Assembly (NCBI GenBank): GCA_036365455.1 | Contig: JAWQUS010000032.1 | Location: 16,438,001-16,502,000, forward strand | Direction of reading: 5' to 3' | Origin: Macrosoma leucophasiata | Taxonomy: Eukaryota; Arthropoda; Insecta; Lepidoptera; Hedylidae | DNA: 64,000 nt | Shown: one piece after another, positions 41,621 to 53,200 of the stretch | Layout of the letters: the number at the start of each line of letters is the position of its first letter | Position numbering within the stretch: position 1 is the first letter of the stretch | Notes under the pieces: model-generated | The model's input: only the letters and a program-made list of their open reading frames with translations | What the model was told of the DNA's origin: nothing | The model's database searches: none | Position numbers and translations under genes: made by a program

Positions 41621-43315
41621 TCCGTGCCGCCGAACCGAGCCGGCCGCGGCCGACGCCTAACTAAAACATGAAAAAAAATCTCTATATTTAATCGTTACAA
41701 GTAACCTGTATAATTACAAAAAATGCAGTATGTATACATAATAACCGTTTTACAATATGTATATCATAATTTACCGTTTCGATTTATATTTACTTTAACA
41801 TTAAATCCGTTAGCCGTGTTTACACTATATATATAGAGACGGCGCCGCGCGCCGGCGCCGCCATTCGGACTTCGCTGTGCAAACTATACATAATTAAATT
41901 ATAAAAAAAGAACGGTGAACTAATGAAAATGCGCTATTTACACCGAGAAATGATAAATTCAACTACGCGTATACTAACTCGAACGATTAACAGGAACAGC
42001 GAAATCCGAAGCGAAGCTATACAAAAAAAATAATCTTAAACGTAGTTTAAACTATACATCGCGGCCGACGCGGAGAAGCGCCGGCACGAATAGTCTTGTA
42101 GCGACTGAGTCGCAAAAACGCCCGAGGAATCTGCGAAATGCTAATCGTCTATACACAATGTACAAGTTAGCTATATTAAGATATGGACGTGTCGCGCGCC
42201 CTACTACCGGTGTCGGAGCGATGGAAGACTGGATGTGTTATGTTTATAGTCACGAATCTGCCACTTAGTGTTACTGAGGTAATGTGCAGCGGCAGTGTTA
42301 CTAATCTTAGCTTTAAAGTCCATCGCGGCACGTAACGCAAAATAACTGCAGTCTCTACAGAGTTGTCGGTAGCCCGTTACTTTTTAAAATATTATGTTCC
42401 GATCGAAACGTTATTCTTCGAATTATATTCAAGTATTTTACCATATTGAGAACATTTATTAAACTCAGTTATTTAGCGTCACCAGTGAGTCTACAAAATG
42501 AAAATAAATATCGTCTATCAGACGGCAGACTCACGAACTATCGAGTGCTATACAACAATACAATGCTAGCTTCGCGAATCGGACGCTCGGTCGGCTAAAA
42601 CAACTTAAAACACTTCGTGTTGGCTCATTACGATATCTATTCACAAGGCAGATATAATTACAATTTCGTAATAACTTAGGTACATAATATTGAAGATTTA
42701 ACCAATATTACGAAGCAGTTGAGATCTCTTTCATAAAAAAAATATTATCTCTTTTATTTCGGTAAATTAGATAAACATGAACTGTCAACTCTCGACTTCG
42801 TATGCGCGGACTTAATCTACATCTTCCTTCGGGTTGCAAGCTCCTTGTTATATATAACAATCTGTTCAATGGTTATCCGAAAGCAACAAGTAGACAGAGT
42901 TATTTTCGCATTTACAATAATAATATATGTGTAATTATTTTAATATATTACATGTATTACACTTTATTACAGTCAGTCACCCGAACGCCAGATTCGCAAT
43001 TTTCAAGCTTACACTAACACCATTCATGCAACGTAATGCGATATCACTGAGATCACACTGTTCACCCTGTCGCTTCAATATACAGTTTCAATCGTTTAAT
43101 TTACAGTTTATCAATCGTTTATTATTCAATTTATAGCTCTTTAATTACAGTTTTGTTTAATCAAACAAAATAAAGCACTCATCACTTAGAGTCGGTCACT
43201 TTCAAGTTTTATTTCCATAAAACCAACTCAACGTTATCTCGTTCGGTGAAGTCAAGTCAGATCCAATAGTTTCTTTTATGATAAATATTTTTTGTCACAT
43301 TTCGGGTTCCTGTAT

Positions 43316-43984
43316 TTACGTTCTGCTCTCTCGAATGTTCCTTTGGAGAAGAGCTCGCAGGTCGTTCTCGAAGTTTTCCGAAGGTTCTGGAACCGGGGTG
43401 GCCGCCAGTAAAGCTCGGAGACCGCCGTCGGTCACTCTCGAGGGCCCGATCGGCATTTCCACTCTCGGAGGTCCCGCACGACCGACCGCTACGTTCCTTC
43501 GTCTCGAAGCGAACATCAAGCACGGCGGGAGTCGTTGGAGATTTAAAACCGCCGATCTTCCTACGCTCACATTTTGCCCCCCGGCGTTGTCGCTACTCGA
43601 GACATTTAACAAATTATTACTTCGATTCGCTCCTACAATACTCCCTCCCGACGGGCTGGGACTGATAGTCACGCCACGCCTTCGGTTGTCCAAGTTCCAA
43701 CGATCAATTCCGAGGTTCGACTCCGAAAGGCCGCCTTCGTCGACTCGACCGGTCGGAATCGCACACGTCACGATCGATCGTTCGTCAGCATTCATCTCCA
43801 GACCCGACGGGTCGCCTACGACATATTCTCGGGCGGAGTCGCCGTCTTCGAAAGGATTTAGACTTCGAGCTTCATCTCGCGGCACAACGCATGCCCGACC
43901 GCCGAATTTGTCTCGTATCGGAGATGGACCACCACGCGCCGCGTCCAGGGCCTCGCCCCTCTGCGGGGGCGAGGGATGCCGTCA
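43316..43984 (-). other. Coding-like open frame downstream of the Smr stop (unrecognised)
   Basis: The - strand frame is open for about 222 codons, from just below a TGA at about 43985-43987 to a TAA at 43316-43318. It is the same frame as the Smr stop codon but is separated from it by stops. The protein would be balanced and partly acidic near its start (SLNPFEDGDSAREYVVGDPS), ending ENDLRALLQRNIRESRT. A pyrimidine-rich CCCTCGCCCCCGCAG lies at its 5' edge and could act as a 3' splice site. The GC-rich composition makes chance openness possible, and the opposite strand is also open (43278-44030). It could be an alternative last exon, a small separate gene, or UTR. No ATG near the 5' edge; the first open position with a near-cognate GTG is about 43885. 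Confidence 0.35.
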
Positions 43985-44119
43985 GAGCGTGCGCTGGATG
44001 ACGGAGCGGCGCGGGTGCGGCCGGCGTTAGGGCCGGGGGGGCGGCGCGGGCGGGGGGCGCGGGCGGGGCGGGTGGTGCGGGTGGTGCGGGGCGGGGGGCG
44101 GCGGACAGGTGCGCGGGCG

Positions 44120-44241
44120 TCAGTCCTCGTCCGAGAGCGGCTCGTACTGCGCCGACATGAGGGGCGCGGGCTCGGGGGGCGGGGGCGCGGCGGGCGCGGG
44201 GGGCGCGGGGGGCGGCGCCGCGCTGCTGGGCGTCGCGCCAC
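44120..44241 (-). CDS. Smr: Smr last exon
   Basis: Enters in phase 1 (two bases complete a Gly codon): GATPSSAAPPPAPPAPAA then EPAPLMSAQYEPLSDED and a TGA at 44120-44122. The acidic QYE-x-LSD end is the conserved corepressor C-terminus. Acceptor CATTCGCAG. Confidence 0.92.
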
Positions 44242-47200
44242 CTGCGAATGTTACGATTCAAAGATCACTTCACCTGGTACCTATTGAAATTTACATTGTC
44301 GATTCACGTCGGATTTATATTGTAAGAAAAAGATAAACGTCCTTATTCATAAACGTATTTTAGCTAGTGTTGCTAATCTCTCCTTTGTCTTTTGCTTTGA
44401 CGACCCGGTTAGTGCAGCGGTGTGAAACCATCGTTTGATCCGAAGGGTCGCGGGTTCGATCCCCGCACCGGGACAAATATTTGTATGGCCTACAGATATT
44501 TGTTTCGGGTCTGGGTGTTTGTGTATGTGTTGTATGTGTACAACGGCACCCACGACACAGGTTTATACCTACTGTGGGGCTGTGAGTGTAAGCGTATTTT
44601 ATTTATTTATTTTTCTATCCAGCAGATTTGATAATGCAACCGACAAAGACAAAGCATATTATAGCAAAAACTTGTCCAATGTACGTTTATGAATAAGGGG
44701 GAAAATATGCACTACGAAATTATTAGGCAACGAATCAATTTACGGCTAATTATTTACAACACGATCGTAAGCAATGATTTCTTTTCAAATTTTTAAAACT
44801 ACTTGCGTATCACACGCGCCACTGACACTATGACATAACAGGCCTCAGGAGTGGCGACGCATCTACGTCGACATCTCTGGTTTCTTGTAAATGTTTATAC
44901 GCTACAGTATTACTTATCATCCATGTAATCTTACTAATCTTACTGGTAGTAGAGCTTCAGTGACGGAGCGTAGGCACTACCGCATTACGTAATATAGTTG
45001 TATCTTCACGCCAGGTCCCTAACGGGGTAGGCAGAGAGTGTAGAGCGCCAGACATCCCGGTTCTGACAAACCTCTCGTGCCTCGCCTACCTTTATCATTC
45101 TCTTCATACATGCACGCCGATTCCTAAGACTTTTGACCCCACCACCCCATGGTAGGTCAGCCTTGGTCTTCCTGGGCCGTAATATAGTTGCCGCTAAATG
45201 GTAGTGTTCAGCACTATCGGGTTCCAGTCAGGTGGTAATGTAATTTCCGGCACAGAGGCATAACACCTTAGGCGTCAGGAGTGGTAACGCATCTGCATTT
45301 TTACCATGATCTTTGTATGGGTGTCTATAGACTGCAGTCATCGCTTAACATCAATGTGAACTGCATGCTCGTTTACAACTGCCATAACATAAAAAAAAAT
45401 GTAAACTGTATGCTCGTTCGCCACTTTATTGCATAAAAAAAGGTAAAGAGATAGTATAGGGTGGAGACTGACCGTCGGGCGGCGCGGAGACGTTGAGCGC
45501 GGAGTAGGGGTAGGCGTACTGCGTGGGGAAGGCGAGGGGGGGCGGCTTGGCGCGCTCGTCCGCGTCGCTGCGCATCACCTCCACGATGCGGTTGGTGACG
45601 TAGTCGTAAGCCGTCAGCACGCCGCCGTACCGCCGCGCGCCGCTGCCGGACACGGTACAAGGGAAGGTTAGACAAAAGTTGGCAATAGATGGCGCTGCTG
45701 CTACCATAAAGCAATGCAATAGATGTGAAGGAAAGATTTGACAAATCGGGCGGGACTTCAGTAGCTCGATTGGAAGAGCGGCTGGACTAGATTCCCAGTA
45801 GGCCGCGAGTTCGAGTCTCGCCTGAAGTCAAATTTTTCTTTCCATTTTTCTTTAAAAATAAAATATATTTCACAAGCATGTGTTAATGCGAAATAATATA
45901 AAAAACAAGGGAAGGTTAGGTCACATCGTCATTGGCAACCCTCGACCGGCCCCCCGCTGGGCACGAGGCTCTCCCCTTTTGGGCGGGAGGGCTGGAGCTT
46001 ACTCTACTACGCTGCTCCGATGCGGGTCGGTGAAGATACGGGTCGGTGGCCAACCCGCTGTCGGATGTTTTCAAACCGGCCATAAGGCCTCCGGCGAGGT
46101 TTAACGACTGCTATCTCTATTAGCAACCGGTACCGACGGCTCGACGTGCCATCCGAAGCGTAAAACGCACATTTTAATTTTTCCACTAGCGGTCACCCAT
46201 CACACTCCCGACCGCGCCCGAACCGCTTAACCGAGTAGATCGCTTCCGATCTACACCAGCCGAGGGGCAATGCGCGCTTGTAAAAAAATAAAAGAATCAT
46301 GGCAAATTCCATAACATGTTGATTTGTACACAAAAAAAGAAAATTAAAGAAACATTTGACTTCAGGCAGGAATCGAACCTGCGACCTCAGGATCAGTCCA
46401 GCCGCTTTACCACTAAGCTACCGAAGTCCTTAACTATCATATCATATGAGAATCCTTAACAGAAACATGCATTTGTAACAGTTACAACCCATTTCAGATA
46501 AAAGGTGTTTTTCATAATAAGAATACAAGTACATAAATACTTTAATGAGTTAGAACTAGTTTTTATTAAATGTCTTTGACAAAACTAGTTTTATATGTAA
46601 ATCAGTGGTAAATTCTAGGTACGACCGAGCATTTCTAGTCTTGTAAAACGCATTTTGAAACACGTTCTAAGGTAAAAAGTGTTTTAACTGTAAAAAGTCG
46701 GAGAAGTCCTGCCCCGACGCAATAGATAAAATACTGACCCCGAGTGGTGCGAGTCAGGCGGCGACACGGGCTCCAGGTAGGGCGCGTGCTTCGGGGCCTC
46801 GCGCCGCCACTCCTCGCCGCCCGCGCCCACGCCCACGCCCACGCCCGCACCCGTGCCCACGCCGGCCCCCACGCCCACTCCCGCGCCGCCTGAGTATCCC
46901 TCCGATGTGTTCACGCCGAACCTGCCGAGTAACAAATATATTGTTTAAGGACGCACACAAATAAAGTACAATATGAGTACAGTACGCAACAATTAATAAA
47001 ACTGCTGTTAGCTTGCAAACAAACACACTGGTGGTAGAGCTCCGCATTACCTAACATACTTGCCGCTAAATGGTAGTGTTCAGCACTATCGTGTTCCAGT
47101 CAGGTGGTAGTGTTCAGCACTAACGTGTTCCAGTCAGGTGGTAATGTACGGCCCTGTAATTTCCGGCACAGAGGTATAACACCTTAGGCCTCAGGAGTGG

Positions 47201-50200
47201 TAACGCATCTGCATCTTGACCTTGGCCTTCCTGTCCATAGGCTGCAGTCATCACTTAACATCAATGTTAACTGCATGCTTGTTTGCCAATTCCATTACTT
47301 TAAAAAAAATATATATTGCACATCGAGCCTACGAAAGACACGATCGGCTCGTTTCAACTACGTAGAGCGTTATCTCTGCTGCGCACTGTCTACGTAAGCA
47401 CTGAAAGTCCGGTATTTGTCAAAACTTGATCAAAATGGTTTGGTTGGTTTGTCGACCAAACGTCAAATAGGTGCGGTGCGATAGAGATAACGCTCTGCAA
47501 ACCCGAAATAAGCCGAAGTCTCCTTCCTAGGCTCGATGTGCAATATTAATTCTTGAGCACTGTATACTATGTAAGCCTAAGAGGGGATTTTTTGGATTCA
47601 CTCGGACGCGTCAGATGTGGTTTAAGAACTTTTATTTTCTCAAAAGAATTACATCAATTCACACTTACTGAGAAAAAACTTCTAACATGTAAAACAAAAA
47701 ACATGATGAGTATACAATTATTAACATTTCTATCGGTTACAAACAAATATTTTTTTGATTTCGGGTACATTTAAAACAAAACAATAACAATTGTCGACAG
47801 TTTTGCGTACTTGATCGAGCAACCACAGATACAAAGTGCGCTGAGCGTAGTTTAATACTAGATATGTCTATTTACATTTAGTGGGAAATTTGCAGATGTA
47901 TTGGGATTTTAAGTTAATTTGGATTAATTATAAGAATATATATATACTTATAAAGTTTTTAGCAGTTAATATATAATACCAACTTAAAGTATTTAAGCGT
48001 ATAATGTTGACCATTTAATATTAACTGATATGCTGACTTATTTATTTAATTTTATTAATTATTGTGCCTACAGTATTATTTTATACCTATATTTCACAAC
48101 TAATTAAACAAATATATAATATTTCATATTGCGTCAAAAACATACTTTTTAAGTTGTCTTTTGAAACTGTAAAGTGATTTTGCCTCTTTTATCTCTGTTG
48201 GCAATTTGTTATATATTTTTACACCTTCAAACTCAATATTTTTGATACCATAGTTCATAGTTCTCGGAGGACGCGATACTAAGTGATTGGAATTTCTTAA
48301 TTTTATTTTTTGTGTGCGGTCTTTTTTACGGAATGATAATGACGTATTAATCGGGTTGTTTAGAATTTTGTATATTAATATACTAGTGTAATAAGTGTAT
48401 GTTTGAATGATGTTCATTATTTTAGTATCCTCATAGATTTCTTTAGATGCCGTGCGGAAATTATAATGAAATAGAGATTTTATTAATTTATTTTGTGCTA
48501 TTTGTATTATTTCTAAATTAGATTTGGCTGCTGTACCCCAAATTTCTATTAAATAGTCTATGTGTGGTTTAATTAAAGAATTATAAATGAGGTGCTTAAC
48601 TTTTAGAGGTAAACATTTTGCTATACTACGTACTATACCGGATAATGATGTTAGTCTGGTTTTAAGTTTCTATGTGTTTTTTCCAGCTAAGTTGGCAATC
48701 CAAAACGAGACCAAGATACTTTTCATGTGTTTTTTCCTTTAGTATTTCGTCATTAATCTTTAATTGAATGGTATCATTTATTCGTTTATTTTTTGGTGCA
48801 AATATAACAAAGTTAGTTTTAGTAGTATTAATTGTGAGTAAATATGATAGAAACCAGTCATTAAGAAGATCCAAATCACTTTGAGCTTTCGATACTCGAT
48901 AGTTTGAATGATTGATGACATTGAATGACCAAAGTAAAATAAGCAAGTGTCATCTGCATATAACGATATGTCAGCAGTTAGACCTATATTTTGGATGTTA
49001 TATATATATACTAAAAATAATAGAGGCCCTAAAATAGAGCCCTGCGGGACGCCAAAAGTAATTTCAGAAGCAGAGCGTTGATGTTCTCCTATTTTGACAG
49101 ATAAAGGTGATATGTATGATTTAAATAGTCGTCGACGTAATCATCAATTACACCGACAATCAACTCACTCGCAACGTATAAGCTAAATTTTGGATCTTTG
49201 CATTGGTAGACAAAAGTTGAAGATGTGGTGGACTACATACAAATAAAGACCAGCTTCACGCTTAGAGTCGATCGATTGGAATCTCGTCTTAAAGTGAACT
49301 TTAATTCCTTTGTGGTAAGAGTACCGACTCAACATCTACCGAATTTTTGAAGGAAGAGTTCTGGCCGCAGGGAGTCGTGTTCCACAAATGCCGGGGACAA
49401 CTGCCTGCCGACAAGCCGCGCATCACGTCGCCGACAATACGTGTTAAATAGTATTAGTGTTAAGTTATATCATATGTGTATGTCTTTAAGGTATATATTT
49501 TATTTTAAGCATTGTTGCCTGAAAATAAATAAATAAATACTGATGCAAAACGAACACCATATCGAATTTTACAGATATACTTTTCGTTATATTAAAGAGC
49601 AACTCACTTTTGATGTAAAAGCGAAGCGGTAGGACTGCAAAAGTCCCTCGTGATGATGTTAGAGGCTAGATCTCCTAGTTTGATGCTGGTGGTGTGCAGT
49701 GCGTCGGTGTGGTCGGGCCGGTCGGGGCGGTCGAGGCGCTCCGGGCGCTCCGGGGGCCGCTCGGGCGCCGCCCTCTCGCCGGGCCTGTCGGGCCTGTCGG
49801 GGGGAGGCGGCCCGCCGTCGGTCTCGCGGATTATCTTCTGAAACCATTTTGGAGCACGCGCGTTAAGCATGTGGACACGTAGGTTTATCAAATCATCAAA
49901 CCATTAAAATATTTTTCTTTTGACAATGACTCTTTGAAGTTTTGCATATTATAATAATATTGTTTCGATTATAGATCCCGATTATATACTTCCAGTTGTC
50001 CATTGTTATAAAATTAAATATTTGGTTCGGTCCATCGGGATCCCGTGGCCTGATCCCCGGGGCATCCTAGTGAACTCGGGAGTTCATCAGAAACCCCTGA
50101 ACGCATATTATATACAAAACACACTAGGATATTTACTAATTAAAAATATAAACCTGCATTCATAGCCCATTTCGTACCAGGTGGTTTTTATAAAATTAAA

Positions 50201-53200
50201 ATGGACCCAAATTGGAGGTATATATCTACACTATCGATTAAAAAAGCATCATGAAAATCGTAAAATACAGTAAAAAAATATGCGTTTATACGTCAATTAA
50301 TAACCCCCTCCATCGTTAGTTTTTTGTCGGTTGAAAAACCGCTGAAAAACGTGAGTGAGACAGTGTCCTACGTACATTAGCAACTGGGAACCGCTGCTCC
50401 GAGTTCTGGCTGATCTGGTGCGTGATGATGGCGTTGATGAGCGACGCCGCCGTCAGCGTGCCGTCGGCCGGCCGCCGCTCGCCGCCCACGCCCACGCCCC
50501 CCACGCCCACGCCCACGCCCCCCACGCCGGCCACACCTGCCGCACTCGCCGCATTCGCCGCGCTCACCGCGTTCGCTATACTCGTGGCCACGGAGCATGC
50601 CACGCTCACTGCGCAGCGCCTGAAACAACATTTTAATGCAACAAATGTGGCAATAAAACCCGCAGTGCACGTGGCAATTAAGTGATGACTGCAACCTATA
50701 GTCATCATATATATATATATATCTATACATATAATAAAACAATAAAATCCGCGTGTCTGTACATTGTATATATTTACGAAAAACCAATTGCGGGTAGTGT
50801 TAAAATAGTATTAGAACACATTTCAATGATTTTTAAATTTTTTGTCTGTCTGTTTGTCCCTTTGTCCAGGCTAATCTCCGAAGATACTGGACGGATTCGA
50901 ATGAAACTTTTTGTGGTGTATAGATACTAAGCCTGGCCAACATTTAGGCTACTTCTTACTGCGGGAAAATCACTCATTCCCATTTTCCTATACAAATAGT
51001 CCGTATCTATCAAACCTTTGACACATTAATTCATTGTGAGGTAATACGAAGTTTGCCGGGTCAGCTAGTATATATATATATATATATGTAAAGAAATACT
51101 ATTTCTTTCTTCGCACTCTGTGTGTTTACTTACCATGAAGTTTGGTTATAGTTTTTAACTTTTTAATTGTCTGATTTTAAAGAAGAAACGAATTCAGAAT
51201 GTCAGATGACAGATTTAAATACGAGTTGATTGACAATTGGATAATCAATGAAAATTTTAATGTTATATTATTTTATGTTTTAAAAGTGAAAGAATAAACT
51301 TTCATTGTCGTTTCTTCTTTACAGGTTTGAGTTCATATTGTTTTATATTACCTAAATAAAATAGTCTCTGTATAAGAAAAACTAACAATAAATCTTCTTT
51401 ACAGCAACACAAGGTTTATTTCTTTCATGTAGTTAAACAAACTTATAAAACGACAATTTTGTTTATAAAAAGATGCAAATGGAGCAGTTACGTTTTGAAT
51501 TCACGATTTTACCGGCGAATGATGGAAAATCTAATATTTGTTGTGTAACCTCAATCACAACTAAAGATGAAAAAAAATTTGCTATACCAGAGGAATTACA
51601 GTCTGTTGGATTTCACGAAGAATTAATTGAGACAGCTGTGTACAACAAAGTAAAAAATAGTTTAAAGAAAAGACATCAGACACGAAGAGTTTGGATAACT
51701 ATGACAGATAAATTACGAGAAATTTACATAGATGCTGATGGTAACTTACAATTTGGAGAACAATATCTGGAGGAAATTGAACATAACCGAGCATCTGAAG
51801 AACAAATTAGAGATTCGAATTTATTGGAAGAAATGTTTACAAAGTTAATAGAAAATACACATGATTTAAATAAACAGAATCTGAAATATGTCGCAGAGAA
51901 GTTTGTGATTGAGAAATTTACGAGCAAAAACTCGAATGCAAGGCAATGGATTGACATTTTTGAGAGAGAATGTTCTCGCTTCGGTATTATGAAAGATGAA
52001 CAAAAAATTGAGATTCTCCGACTATTTATGGATAAAAGTTGTGTTGATTGGTACAGCTCAATGATTATAAAATTAACACTCAACTCAGAGTGGATAGTTT
52101 GGAAAGAAAAGTTGTGCGAGTCATTTGCAAACCAAAACTGGAACCAAGTGACCTATGCATTGTTATTTAAATATAAGGATGGTTCATTAGTGGACTATGC
52201 CATTAAAAAGGAAAAACTTTTATTGGACATGAGAAATTCAATTGATACAGGTACACTGGTGGATCTGATAGCGGTAGGTTTGCCAGGTTTTGTATTAGAG
52301 AAGATAAATAGAGAAGCAATGAACGATATAGTATGTTTATTCAATGAGGTGAGAAAGTATGAACATTTGGTAAATAAAAATAGGAATGGAACGTACAGAA
52401 AGTATGAAAATCAAAGGATAAATATTACAAATGAAGGACATTATCCATGCAAAATATGCGTAAAATTAAATAAAGGGGTTCGCTATCATTCCGAAGCTGC
52501 ATGCTGGTTTAGAGTTAGAGAAGATGATAAATTAAATAAAAGATATATTAAACATGTAAATAATTCAGTGATTGAAGCAGAGTTAAATGAAACAGACCAA
52601 AAAAACTAGTAGTGACACCATTAATTAAGATCAAACTACTGTTAAATAATAAATTAGAAATTTATCGAGTATACGATTCAGGTTCAAATGTATCTCTAAT
52701 TAATTCCAAATTACTAAAACTAAATACAAAAGGACATAAATCGAATGAAGAAAATATAGTAACAATTAATGGTGTCCAAAAAACAAGTGGTTTGACAAAT
52801 TTAAAAATAAGAATTTTTGAAATAGAAGAAAATGTGGATGTGTACATCATTGACGAACACAAATTCAGATATGATTTCTTAATAGGATTAGATATGATAA
52901 AGAAATACAAGCTAGTACAAAATGAGGAGTTAAAAATAACTCAGAAACAATACTTACATGAAAAGAATAGTAAAAAAATGGAGAAAAAGATAGACGAAGG
53001 TGAAAATGAAGGTAATAAATATGAAAACGAAAACAAAATTAATTTTAATGAACATATCAAAGAGGAGGAATTTGAAATAAAGGTTGGTCATTTAGATGAT
53101 GATAAAAGGGAAGAAATAAATAAGCTAATACAACAATATCAATCAGTTTTTGCCAAAAACAAGTATGACGTGGGAAAGGTTAAAGGATATGAAGCAAGAA

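Larger units (their letters stand above)
41141..44119 (-). other. Smr: Smr 3' UTR (probable, ~3 kb)
   Basis: This is a repeat-free block between the Smr stop codon and a Rep-B SINE. AATAAA on the - strand occurs at 41141-41146 and also near 42452, 42753, 43118 and 43208. GC-rich islands lie at 41460-41660, 41840-41870 and 43300-44119. It contains a 20-bp tandem repeat and a long ORF (43316-43984). Extent is inferred. Confidence 0.45.

Noticed and set aside
43872..44261. Arg/Pro-rich - strand ORFs over the Smr last exon
   Set aside because: Off-frame shadows of the GC-rich last exon. The true frame ends QYEPLSDED in phase with exon J.
51446..51472. Canonical TGG-type primer-binding site after the 5' LTR
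   Set aside because: The sequence after the LTR (TAAAACGACAATTTTG) does not start with TGG and I could not match it to a tRNA end; left unannotated.
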